Source: Corallochytrium limacisporum
Lineage: Eukaryota > Opisthokonta
Direction of reading: 5' to 3'
Length of the DNA stretch: 64,000 nucleotides
NCBI GenBank assembly: GCA_002811645.1
Contig: PDIP01000011.1
Span: 146,099-210,098, forward strand
Position numbers and translations under genes: made by a program. The notes under the pieces were generated by a model. That model was not told the DNA's origin and did not search any database. It saw only the letters and a program-made list of their open reading frames with translations. Below are positions 20,430 through 29,629 of this stretch, piece by piece. Position 1 is the stretch's first letter. The number at the start of each line of letters is the position of its first letter.

Positions 20430-20466
20430 TATGAGCCCATCGCTCTAACCACTGAGCTACGCCGCT

Positions 20467-21110
20467 CTGAGGTTGCAAGGTTGGTACTGGGAGTACCGGT
20501 CTCACATGGGGGAAAAATTAATATATAAATTGCTGTGACAGTGACCGAGAGTATGAAGAGACAAGGTCGGGAGGCGCTTGGCCAGCCACGCGAGCAGTGT
20601 GTACCGGTGGGTGAGGGGTGGGGGTGAGTCTCTCACACACACACGGGGAACTCACACTCCCACTGTCCACCGCCATGAGGCGGGTGTCAATGCGAGTGTG
20701 GACCCCGTTGGGAGCTTACAGCAAGGACTTTGTCACTCGTGTAAGACCGTGGTTTTGGATTGTGTTCTGTGCCTTCTTGAGTTCATGCGTGTGCATAACC
20801 AATAATGAATCCTGAGATGAACGTCTTGACAGGTTTTGTTGTTTGGAGCGGTTACGGTAGGCATGTCGGTTTGCTATATGATGGTACTTCAGAATGCATG
20901 GTCTATCAATGTACACAACACAACTGTAGTAAACGTTACTCCATTTCAAAGAGCATATTAGGGATACAACCATTATATGGGTGTTCTAAGAACACAGGAT
21001 GTAGGAAGAACCAGTTGCAAGATGAACTAGTAGGTTGCAAGAGACTAGATCATTCATCTGCTCTCCCACTATTTGTTAGATCAAATTGGTTACACATATT
21101 GCATAGAACC
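20467..21110. other. Region between tRNA-iMet and POLR1A
   Basis: This presumably holds the Pol I subunit promoter and 5' UTR. A frame continuous with POLR1A is open from an ATG at 20805, but its 102 extra codons have no resemblance to the family. A G-rich stretch lies near 20610-20625. Confidence 0.55.
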
Positions 21111-24100
21111 ATGAGCCAATACCAGGACGGGTTTACACTTAGTAAGCCCCTGCAGACCAGGGTTGGTGTAGACCGAGTCACATTTGCTATATACTCTCGG
21201 GAGGAACTGCTGCGTATCTCAGTCAAGGAAGTGCATGATCCGGTTCTCTTTGATGCATTGGGTCAGCCCACATCCGGTGGCCTATACGACCCTGCCCTGG
21301 GTCCCATAGGTAAAGATGACATCTGTGGCACCTGCTCGCTAAACTTTGTCCACTGTCCTGGACATGTGGGCCACATCATGCTACCCGTGCCTGTGTACAA
21401 CCCTTTATTGCTTTCCGCGCTGCTGATGGTGATTCGGGCGCAGTGCCTGAACTGTGGGCGTATGAAAGAACACCCACTGCGCGTTTATGCGTTTGTGCTT
21501 GCCTTGCGATTACTGGACCGCAACCTGCTGCAGGATGCGATGAATCTGCAGGACGAGTATACGCCGAGAGGGCGAGACGAAGACGAGCTCAAGGACTCTC
21601 TGAATGGATTCTATGACAGGGCGCTCAAACGGGCGAAGCAAAACAGTGCCGGAGGCAACAACCAGGATGGCAACACACAGCACATACAGGCTTACCGCCA
21701 TGAACTGGTTGGTAGCTTTATGCGGCATGCCATGGCCATCAAGAAATGCCATCTGTGCCAAGCCCACGCACAGACCTTCACGAAAGAAGGCTCTGGGAAT
21801 CTTTTTGTGAAGCCTTTGCCTGCCAAGTTTCGTACAGCCATGACTCAGTTGCTGATCCTTGAGGATGGAGTGAGTAAAGTGTCGCACATTAGTCAGATCC
21901 AGAGCAACAAGTACCTAACGCCGCTGGCGGCTCGTGAGTATCTGCGCAAGCTCTGGTACCGGGAGCCCCAGTTCGTGGAGGTCATGTATGGTCGCGACAG
22001 CACAGCGGACATGTTCTTTGTCGATGTGCTGCCCGTGATTCCAAGCCGTTTTCGTCCTCCTTCCAAGGCCGGTGACATGATCACAGAAAACCCGCAGAAT
22101 GTACACATGGGTAGGATCTTAAACGACATTGTAAATCTCAAGCGGCAACAATTGAACACAACGGGTAAGGACAATGCCAAGGACGCTGTACAGTCGGGCA
22201 CAGAGAGCAACAAAGTTGCAGACACTGCTGATCTGCGCCGTATGTTAAACGCCTACGCACAGCTGCAGAACGATGTCTGTGCTCTGATGGATAGCTCAAT
22301 GTCCAGTAATGTGCCTGGGACAGTCCAACAGCCTGGTGTGCGCCAGATTCTGGAACGCAAGGAAGGTATCTTTCGCAAGCACATGATGGGTAAGCGTGTC
22401 AACTATGCTGCCCGATCGGTCATTTCACCGGATCCGTGCATCGATGCCCGTGAGGTTGGTCTTCCGTTAGTCTTTGCGACCAAACTTACTTTTCCAGACC
22501 CCGTTACGGACTACAACGTCGAAGTTCTGCGCCAAGCCGTCATTAACGGACCGGACGTATACCCCGGAGCCACTCACGTGCGGCACGAAAATGGCAGCCT
22601 CAGTGCGCTTGGAAACTTCTCTAGGGACGGTCGCATAGCGTTAGCCAACCTGCTGCTCACACCCACTGCTTCCAGCGACCACGGCAAGAGCACCAATAGC
22701 ATGCTTCGGCCACGCAAGGTAGTTCTGCGCCACATAAAGAACGGCGATATGCTGCTTGGTAACCGTCAGCCCACCCTGCATAAGCCGTCCATCATGGGTC
22801 ATGTCGCCCGCATCCTGCCCGGAGAAAAAACCATCCGTCTGCACTACGCTAACTGTAATACGTACAATGCTGATTTTGATGGAGATGAGATGAATCTACA
22901 TTTCCCACAGGACCTGCAGGCGCAGGCGGAAGCTAGAGAGATCACAATGGCCGATCACCAGTACATTTCAACCACCGATGGAAAGCCGCTACGTGGTCTG
23001 ATTCAGGATCACGTCATCGCCGGTACACGTCTCAGTTCCCGTGATGCATTCTTCTCGCGTCAAGAATATCAGAGTCTCCTTTGTGCTGCTTTCCCGCGGG
23101 CCGTCGATGCGTTCATCACGCAGCCCCCTGCTCTCTTGAAGCCCAAACAGTTCTGGACCGGCAAGCAGGTGTTAAGTACAGTACTTGCCAACGTGACGCG
23201 AGGCATGGAGCCTCTAAACTTGGTAAGCAAGTCTCGTTTGCCCGGCAAGATGTGGGGAGAGAGCAACGCGGAGGAAGGCATTGTCATTTTTAGTGGCGGC
23301 GACCTGATGCAAGGCATTCTGGACAAGAGCCAGTTTGGTGCCAGTGCCAAGGGTATGGTGCACGCCGTACATGAATTGTACGGATCCATGGTGGCCGGTG
23401 ACCTGCTTAGTTGCCTCGGACGCCTATTTAACGCATACCTGCAAATGCAAGGCTTCACACTGGGCATCAGTGACATGATCTTGAATCTGCCCGGAAAAAC
23501 CACGCGCCGGAAGATGTTGGACGAGGTCCAGAAGGAGAAGGGTATTCCAGAAGCCCACGAATTCCTTGGAACGTCATTGCCCAAGAAAAAGGGAGACAAA
23601 GGTTTCAGTGAGGAAGAAGCTGCAGCTGTCCGTTCCGCTCTCAGTTACCGTCTCACTAGTGCTCAGGAGCGAGCGGCCTTTGACGCGGTGATGAAGGGCA
23701 AGTTGAACGGGGTCACGTCCAATGTGATTGCGACCTGTCTGCCCAATCTATTACACAAGCCATTCCCGCTGAATAACTTGGCATTCATGGTCAACACCGG
23801 TGCCAAGGGTTCTAGTGTGAACTTTTCACAGATTGCCTGTCTGCTCGGACAGCAGGAATTGGAAGGCAAGCGTGTACCGGTCATGGCAAGCGGCAAGACC
23901 TTGCCCAGCTTTGTCGCCTACGATTCCAGTCCCCGAAGCGGCGGCTTTGTACGTCAACGTTTCATCGGCGGTCTGCGTCCACAGGAGTACTTCTTCCATT
24001 GTATGGCTGGTCGTGAGGGATTAGTTGATACGGCTGTAAAGACCAGCCGTTCCGGTTACCTGCAGCGCTGTCTGATTAAGCACCTAGAGGGTTGTCGCGT

Positions 24101-26342
24101 GTCCTATGATAACACTGTGCGAGACAGCGATGGTAGCATTGTGCAATTCTTCTACGGTGAGGACGGCACAGATATTTCCAAGACGAGCTACCTGCGTGAC
24201 TTTGAGTTCAACGCACGCAACTACTACGCTCTGCTTGGGAAGAGTAGTGCCACACTCGGATCGTCCTTATCCGCTGATGCTGCCGAGACCGAACGCAAGG
24301 AGCGTGAGGTGGCGAATATGTGGTCCAAGATCAATCGCCAGAAGAGCAATGCATCCAGCAACAAGGACTACGTGGACGATCCTGTAATGTCCGTCCTGGC
24401 TCCCCAGCACTACATTGGTTCTACGTCTGAGTCTTTCTACGACGCTGTCGAGACCCACGCCCATAAGATTGAGGCCCAGACAGAGCGCAAGCCGGGCTCT
24501 GATGTCGTTACCCGATACACCTCTGAAGAGCTAGATGAGGACCGGTTCCGCACGCTCATGCATCTGCGTTACCATCAAGGTCTTGTCGATCCCGGTGAGG
24601 CAGTTGGTGTGCTCGCTGGCCAGGCCATCGGTGAGCCCTCAACTCAGATGACGTTGAACACTTTCCATTTCGCTGGTTTTGGTGCCATGAACGTCACCCT
24701 TGGTATCCCACGTTTGCGTGAGATTCTAATGACTGCGAGTGAAAACATCAAGACACCGACCATGAGCATTCCCGTCACGGAAGAGCGGAAGGAATCTGCA
24801 GAAAGATTGGCTGTGTCCATGACTCGTCTGACTTTCGATGCGGTCGTGGAAGGTCTTGAGGTCGAGGAGCGAGTGCTACCATACGACAAGGCTATGCTTG
24901 AACGTGCCCGCTGCTTCCAAGTGGTGGTTCAGCTGGTAGACAAAGAGGTATACACGGGCGACTCCATGCGCATGACCTTTGACACTGTACTGGATGTAGT
25001 CGAAAATGGCCTTATCCCACGGGCAGTGCGGGCTCTGAAGAAGGCCATGGGCCTAAAAAGTGACGATGAAGCCTTGGCCGGTGGTATTACATTAGATGAT
25101 CTCGGTGTCGGCCACGTGCCTGTCGCCGATCGCACTGCCGCAGATGATGGGGATGGAGTTGAGGTCATGGACAAGAAGAATGATAAGAAGGTGAAGGGTG
25201 CAGCTACCAAGAAGAGCAAGAAGAAGGCAGCTGCCAAGAAGGAAGATGGTGAGGTAGCCAAGGCTCTGGATACGGACTCCGACTCAGACGTTATGGACTC
25301 TGGTGATGAAGGCGAGGGTGACGAGGACGGTATCAGCCGCGCTGCTAAGCGCCAAGCTAAGCGGGACGCCGAGGAAGGTGACGAGGACGACGAGGAAGCT
25401 ATGGACATGGTTGAAGAGGAAGAGGACAACGAAGAGCTCGATATCAACGAAAACGAGAATGATGACGAGGTCAAGGACGGCAATGATGACGCGGACGTAT
25501 CGTCTTCAAAGAAGAAGAAGACCACGCGCAGTAGCGGTAAGAAGGCCAAGGCGGCAGCAACCGCATCTTTGAACGTCAGCAACCCGAAGATAAACCTGAT
25601 GTCCCCTCTCGCTGGCATGCGTTCCGGCAACAAGGCCAACCGCACTTACATCAACGCCTACAGGGACCGCATCCAGGCCATCACTGACCTCATGCCGGAG
25701 GTTGCCATGTACGACATTGACGACCACCGCCAGCAGGCGATTGCCTTCACTCTGGTCCTGCCTGGATCCGACGAGAAGATCCTGGCTGTCGACATTCTTC
25801 AGCGAATTGTCTCCGAAATGACTTTGCGCAGCGTGCCCGGGGTTAAGAAAGCTTTTGTGGTTCCGAACACAAAGCCAGACGCCGAGGCGCCATATAATCT
25901 TAACGTTGAGGGTGTAAACATTCATCACCTCTGGAACCACGGTGAAGCCTGTAGTCTGCTGCCCAAGCTTTCCACCAACCACGTTCACGCCATGCTGAAG
26001 ACGTACGGTGTGGAAGCCGCCCGAGCAGTCCTAACAAGAGAAATTCAATCTGTCTTCGAAGTCTACGGTATCGGTGTCGATCCACGCCATCTGTCCCTCA
26101 TCGGTGACTACATGACCTTTGAGGGCGGGTACCGTCCGTTCAACCGGCTGGGTATGCGCTCCAACATTTCGCCGTTCGCGAAGATGAGCTTTGAGACCAC
26201 CGGAGCGTTCCTGAAGGAGGCCACGGAACATCATGACAGCGACGATATCCGCACCCCCAGTGCTGCGATTGTAGTTGGCAATGTCTGTGAGGTTGGTACC
26301 GGTGTTATTGACATGGGAGTGCCTATGGCTTCGATGGCTTAA
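21111..26342 (+). CDS. POLR1A: RNA polymerase I largest subunit (RPA1/A190)
   Basis: This is the catalytic core of the nucleolar polymerase that transcribes rRNA. The 1,743-residue product starts MSQYQDGFTL, followed by the clamp zinc motif (CGTCSLNFVHCPGHVGHI, about residues 75-92). The catalytic loop NADFDGDEMNLHF is at about 585-597 with three Mg-binding Asp residues. The bridge-helix/trigger-loop segment GEAVGVLAGQAIGEPSTQMT is near 1,162, continuing TFHFAGFGAMNVTLGIPRL. The Pol I-specific charged insertion (about 1,340-1,480: Lys-rich, then Asp/Glu-rich) sits in the jaw region as in yeast A190. There is no heptad CTD, ruling out Pol II. An upstream in-frame ATG (20805) would add 102 non-conserved residues, so the ATG at 21111 is preferred. 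It is intronless. It converges on ARP5 with about 90 bp between the stops. Confidence 0.97.
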   Translation: MSQYQDGFTLSKPLQTRVGVDRVTFAIYSREELLRISVKEVHDPVLFDALGQPTSGGLYDPALGPIGKDDICGTCSLNFVHCPGHVGHIMLPVPVYNPLLLSALLMVIRAQCLNCGRMKEHPLRVYAFVLALRLLDRNLLQDAMNLQDEYTPRGRDEDELKDSLNGFYDRALKRAKQNSAGGNNQDGNTQHIQAYRHELVGSFMRHAMAIKKCHLCQAHAQTFTKEGSGNLFVKPLPAKFRTAMTQLLILEDGVSKVSHISQIQSNKYLTPLAAREYLRKLWYREPQFVEVMYGRDSTADMFFVDVLPVIPSRFRPPSKAGDMITENPQNVHMGRILNDIVNLKRQQLNTTGKDNAKDAVQSGTESNKVADTADLRRMLNAYAQLQNDVCALMDSSMSSNVPGTVQQPGVRQILERKEGIFRKHMMGKRVNYAARSVISPDPCIDAREVGLPLVFATKLTFPDPVTDYNVEVLRQAVINGPDVYPGATHVRHENGSLSALGNFSRDGRIALANLLLTPTASSDHGKSTNSMLRPRKVVLRHIKNGDMLLGNRQPTLHKPSIMGHVARILPGEKTIRLHYANCNTYNADFDGDEMNLHFPQDLQAQAEAREITMADHQYISTTDGKPLRGLIQDHVIAGTRLSSRDAFFSRQEYQSLLCAAFPRAVDAFITQPPALLKPKQFWTGKQVLSTVLANVTRGMEPLNLVSKSRLPGKMWGESNAEEGIVIFSGGDLMQGILDKSQFGASAKGMVHAVHELYGSMVAGDLLSCLGRLFNAYLQMQGFTLGISDMILNLPGKTTRRKMLDEVQKEKGIPEAHEFLGTSLPKKKGDKGFSEEEAAAVRSALSYRLTSAQERAAFDAVMKGKLNGVTSNVIATCLPNLLHKPFPLNNLAFMVNTGAKGSSVNFSQIACLLGQQELEGKRVPVMASGKTLPSFVAYDSSPRSGGFVRQRFIGGLRPQEYFFHCMAGREGLVDTAVKTSRSGYLQRCLIKHLEGCRVSYDNTVRDSDGSIVQFFYGEDGTDISKTSYLRDFEFNARNYYALLGKSSATLGSSLSADAAETERKEREVANMWSKINRQKSNASSNKDYVDDPVMSVLAPQHYIGSTSESFYDAVETHAHKIEAQTERKPGSDVVTRYTSEELDEDRFRTLMHLRYHQGLVDPGEAVGVLAGQAIGEPSTQMTLNTFHFAGFGAMNVTLGIPRLREILMTASENIKTPTMSIPVTEERKESAERLAVSMTRLTFDAVVEGLEVEERVLPYDKAMLERARCFQVVVQLVDKEVYTGDSMRMTFDTVLDVVENGLIPRAVRALKKAMGLKSDDEALAGGITLDDLGVGHVPVADRTAADDGDGVEVMDKKNDKKVKGAATKKSKKKAAAKKEDGEVAKALDTDSDSDVMDSGDEGEGDEDGISRAAKRQAKRDAEEGDEDDEEAMDMVEEEEDNEELDINENENDDEVKDGNDDADVSSSKKKKTTRSSGKKAKAAATASLNVSNPKINLMSPLAGMRSGNKANRTYINAYRDRIQAITDLMPEVAMYDIDDHRQQAIAFTLVLPGSDEKILAVDILQRIVSEMTLRSVPGVKKAFVVPNTKPDAEAPYNLNVEGVNIHHLWNHGEACSLLPKLSTNHVHAMLKTYGVEAARAVLTREIQSVFEVYGIGVDPRHLSLIGDYMTFEGGYRPFNRLGMRSNISPFAKMSFETTGAFLKEATEHHDSDDIRTPSAAIVVGNVCEVGTGVIDMGVPMASMA

Positions 26343-26433
26343 AGCGACCAGAACGACAAATCTCATTCGGCAGGAGAAATCACAGATTGAAACATAAAAG
26401 TCTTTTAGTATTAGTATTCGTTCTATCAATAAT

Positions 26434-29091
26434 TTACCAGGGCTCCGCCTTCGGGTTGGTCAGCGCGTGTTCCCTGAAAATGTCATCCAGGCCCTCAAGA
26501 CCAGACGCGGCCGCCGCGGCCGCTGCTTCGCTCTGGCCCTCCGCCCGGCGGGCAACGGCCTTGTCGCGCTCCGCACGAAATGCTTCAGCGCTTAGGAACG
26601 GGGCCTCCGAGGCGTAGGCCTGAGCCACCAGTGGCCCCGGTGCAGCCGTTTCTGTCTCGGTCTTCCGGCCTTGCACCGCGGCCGCCAGTGCGGACGCCCC
26701 GCGCCATGTCGTGAGACTCAAGTCTTCGCTTCGAATTACCCGCGGCTCGACGCCGGACGGCAGTTCGGAGCCAATCTCCGAAAGCAAACGATCGACAAAA
26801 CCCTGGATCCGAGACACCCCTCCGGTGAAAACAATGTTTCTGGCCATACACTGGAATATCTCTTTTCCTTCTTCAGTGTTAGAATTTTGGTACTTGGATA
26901 GCACAAACGCCACCAAATCTGCCAGTCCGCGTTGCTGGACATTGATCAGTCCGGGCTGGAAGAAGGCCTCTGCGTAGAGGAACCGTTCGGTGCGCAAGTA
27001 GATGCGGTGCTGCTCTTCAATTTCCTCTCGTTCCTTTGCCTCCTCCTTCTTTACAAAGGTCGGATCATGCTTCCGCAGCTGCTCCTCGATGTCCTGCAGC
27101 GTTGCCTCCTCACGCTCCTCCTCTGAATCCTCCGCGTTGGGGTCCATCTGGCGGTAAACATTCCAATCGTCGTCATCCATACCAAAGCCGTCGTCTTCAT
27201 CATCGGACAACCCACCCCCTCCGCGCCTCCGACGGTGATGAACCACGGGACGCTCCCCGTCGTCATCGTCATCGTCCATGCCCATGTCTCCACCGCTAAA
27301 ATCAACGCCGGCGGTGCCTCCCATTGACCCGCCCGCAGACGAGGAGCCACCGCGGTCCTTAATTTGCTGTGCAAGAAGCCGCAAACGCTTTCGCGACTCC
27401 GCAGTGCCTCGCGAAGTGTCCGTTGTCTGCCGCAATCGTTCGCGTCGTTCGCGTTGGGCCAGGAGGTGGTCCCGCTGGTTCCAAAGGCCCTGGAGGTCAA
27501 CAGCATTAGTCTCTGCGTCGCCCTCGGCTTTGGCTTCATTCTGGCCGGAACCGTGCCCTTCACCGCCGCTGTTGTCGTTGCCGTCCTCCCCGCGCTCCCA
27601 CGAGTCGACCTTGGCCTGCAGACGGTCAACACCTTCTTTGCGCTTCGCCACATCCGTCTCCATGTCCGCAATTGCATTCTCTAATGCCTGTTTGTTGCGG
27701 AAGCCAAGCTGTTTTAATGTCGCTCTGAAGTCCTGCAGATCTATGCCGTGGAGATCATGGAGCTGCTGAAGTTCCTGCAGGTCGCTCTCTCTTTCCTCGA
27801 GAAGGGCCTTGCGTTTCTTCAGCATGCCCATTTGGAGACGCCTCCCCTGGGCTCTCCGTTTCTCCAGACGGATCTTCATTTGCTCCGGATCGTCGACTTC
27901 TTTCGTATCATAGGGAATCCGGAAAACCAATTCATGGTCCTTGACGTACGCCGCGTTTTGCCAGGGCTGGACGGCGGCGTCGTAGGTAGGCAGAGCTGTT
28001 ACACAATGCTTTCGAACAAGCCGGTCAATAACGTAAGGCCGGAATACTGAGTCCCACTGACTGTTGTGCAGGCCGAGAATCTGCCCGAAGTACTCAGCTG
28101 CCTGACGCCCTCCAACGTCCAACCGCTTCGAATTGCTCCATTCTGGCTTACCCCGAACAACAGGTACGACATGGCACCGTTCGCTTCCGCAATGTACGAC
28201 CACGGCATGAATTGCAGACTGGGATGGCTGTGCCCGTCCTGCGGCGGCATTGGCACCTGCAACAGAAGGGCGCTTACGAGAGCTCGTCAGGTCCTGGGCC
28301 GATGTCGAAATTGACGTGGGTAGCCGCAGATCGCTCCATGCTAACCCACACAGAGCAACAACAGGATCCACCGCAGTTCCAACTCGCGGAAAAGCGTAGG
28401 ACTCAAAGAAAAGATCGAAGAGAAGACTCCGAGCATGGCTGGGTTCCAGCACCGGTTCCGTCAGAAACAGGTCGTGGTCAATCTCTTCCCGCCCGCTCAC
28501 TCCAAGTCGCCAGAACGCGTGATCGAGCAAAACCTCTAAATGATCACGGTTGTACATGACCCCGCCGTCAAAGGGCTTTTTCTTCTGCCATCGGCTCTGG
28601 GACGGGTCCTGGAGTTCGTCCGCCATGGCATTGCCGAGCAGTCCGCGGTCATCCCGGCCTCGCACGTAGTAGCTCGGAATTGCAACGATTGGATCCATAT
28701 CACCAGCGAACCCAACTCGAATTTCGTGCGAACCAAGATCAAGAACTATTGCTGGTAGTGCACTCGCTCCTAAGGTCCCGGTTACGCTTGTCCGCGGCGT
28801 GTTGGAGGCGCTAGTCGAGGATTTTCTGCGTTTCGGCATTGGCGCAGATGCTCCTGCGGCAGCCAATGCTTCGTTCGCCCATTTCTTCCGTCTTGTCTCA
28901 TACTCTTCACTTCTGAAGCTCCAGTCCTGCGGAGTCTGCCAATCTGGTTGTTTTCCAACACTGTCAAAGAACTCAAAGATGTGTTCTGGATTGGTGCCCA
29001 ATGTGACCCCCTTTACCTCCTCTGAGGTGGTCGGTGGCATGCTGGTGCCAGGTTCCGGCTTTGCGTCGTCCACTGATGGTGGTGCCATCAT
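26434..29091 (-). CDS. ACTR5: Actin-related protein 5 (INO80 complex)
   Basis: ARP5 is a subunit of the INO80 chromatin remodeller. The 885-residue product has the actin fold split by a large insertion. N-terminal features include VLDLGSHEIRVGFAGD (phosphate loop), PFDGGVMYNRDHLE and LFLTEPVLEPSHAR. The C-terminal lobe has NIVFTGGVSRIQGFVDRL and LSLTTWRGASALA (actin's WIG region). Between them (about residues 420-740) lies a long charged coiled-coil stretch with an Asp-rich patch, typical of ARP5 but longer: animal and yeast ARP5 are 600-755 residues. Two adjacent ATGs (29091, 29088) begin the frame. It may act with POLR1A in the nucleus, but the adjacency need not be functional. Confidence 0.94.
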   Translation of the reverse strand: MMAPPSVDDAKPEPGTSMPPTTSEEVKGVTLGTNPEHIFEFFDSVGKQPDWQTPQDWSFRSEEYETRRKKWANEALAAAGASAPMPKRRKSSTSASNTPRTSVTGTLGASALPAIVLDLGSHEIRVGFAGDMDPIVAIPSYYVRGRDDRGLLGNAMADELQDPSQSRWQKKKPFDGGVMYNRDHLEVLLDHAFWRLGVSGREEIDHDLFLTEPVLEPSHARSLLFDLFFESYAFPRVGTAVDPVVALCGLAWSDLRLPTSISTSAQDLTSSRKRPSVAGANAAAGRAQPSQSAIHAVVVHCGSERCHVVPVVRGKPEWSNSKRLDVGGRQAAEYFGQILGLHNSQWDSVFRPYVIDRLVRKHCVTALPTYDAAVQPWQNAAYVKDHELVFRIPYDTKEVDDPEQMKIRLEKRRAQGRRLQMGMLKKRKALLEERESDLQELQQLHDLHGIDLQDFRATLKQLGFRNKQALENAIADMETDVAKRKEGVDRLQAKVDSWERGEDGNDNSGGEGHGSGQNEAKAEGDAETNAVDLQGLWNQRDHLLAQRERRERLRQTTDTSRGTAESRKRLRLLAQQIKDRGGSSSAGGSMGGTAGVDFSGGDMGMDDDDDDGERPVVHHRRRRGGGGLSDDEDDGFGMDDDDWNVYRQMDPNAEDSEEEREEATLQDIEEQLRKHDPTFVKKEEAKEREEIEEQHRIYLRTERFLYAEAFFQPGLINVQQRGLADLVAFVLSKYQNSNTEEGKEIFQCMARNIVFTGGVSRIQGFVDRLLSEIGSELPSGVEPRVIRSEDLSLTTWRGASALAAAVQGRKTETETAAPGPLVAQAYASEAPFLSAEAFRAERDKAVARRAEGQSEAAAAAAASGLEGLDDIFREHALTNPKAEPW

Positions 29092-29629
29092 TTATTTCAT
29101 GCTCTGAATCGCTTCAGGGAAGTACACGAATTTCTTACACCATTGCGTGTTTGGAACGGGAGTATTTTCTTCTAAGTTTCCATAAAGAACACAGTGCGTT
29201 ATGATTATAGCATACCCCATAGTTGTGTACACTATCACCAAAATCAGTCCCCTTGATAACAGATCGTGGTCCTCTTGGAAATAGCTAACCTCGTGAAAGC
29301 TGTTGATATTGCGACGAGAAGAATGAAGTGACACCAACGCTAAAAGAAAAACAGAGTGCAAGGGTAAACTGGACGAGCCCTCTGCCTCTTGAGACTCCCC
29401 CCCCTCCGGGTCGGGGAAAGGGGACACCCTTCCCCATGCCAGCCCAGGGGCACGCAGGTTAAGGGCTGGCGACGCGACGATCAAACTGTCGATGTAGGTA
29501 AGCAAACGTGTCTTCATGTGAGATTCTACTGTGCATCCCATTGTTCAACGTGGTATTATAATGCATGATACATGTCTATATTGTGTAAGAGAAGGTTAGA
29601 AAATGTGATTCGCATGGTCGCTCTCAAAA
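29092..29629. other. ARP5 promoter / P5B ATPase 3' region
   Basis: A 149-codon open frame on the minus strand ends against the ARP5 start and has no family resemblance; it is considered chance. A C-run with a G-run lies at 29396-29416, about 310 bp upstream of ARP5. Confidence 0.55.

Larger units (their letters stand above)
20306..20466 (-). tRNA. Initiator tRNA-Met (CAU), interrupted by two inserts
   Basis: On the minus strand a complete 73-nt tRNA can be assembled. The acceptor AGCGGCG (20466-20460) pairs with CGCCGCU (20313-20307), with discriminator A at 20306. The D arm is GCUC-AGUGGUUA-GAGC. The anticodon stem AUGGG (20440-20436) pairs with CCCAU (20397-20393), and the anticodon is CAU (20433-20431). 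The variable loop is AGGUC (20335-20331), and the T arm is GACAG-AUCGAAA-CUGUC. Eukaryotic initiator hallmarks are all present: an A1:U72 pair, three G:C pairs at 29-31/39-41, A54 and A60. Two inserts interrupt it: 31 nt after A37 (20429-20399, the canonical intron site) and 57 nt after position 43 (20392-20336). The A box (TAGCTCAGTGG) and B box (AGATCGAAACT) are intact. Confidence 0.88.

Noticed and set aside
20306-20466. Reading the tRNA with one large intron only
   Set aside because: The 3' anticodon stem would then be GGUAU, which fails to pair with AUGGG, whereas an exact CCCAU preceded by A38 lies inside.
20805-21110. In-frame N-terminal extension of the Pol I subunit from an upstream ATG
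   Set aside because: The 102 residues have no similarity to Pol I N-termini, which begin a few residues before the conserved first strand; the ATG at 21111 fits.
29092-29541. 149-codon frame upstream of ARP5
   Set aside because: It has no family resemblance, contains G/C-tract translation (PFPDPEGGES) and occupies the ARP5 promoter.
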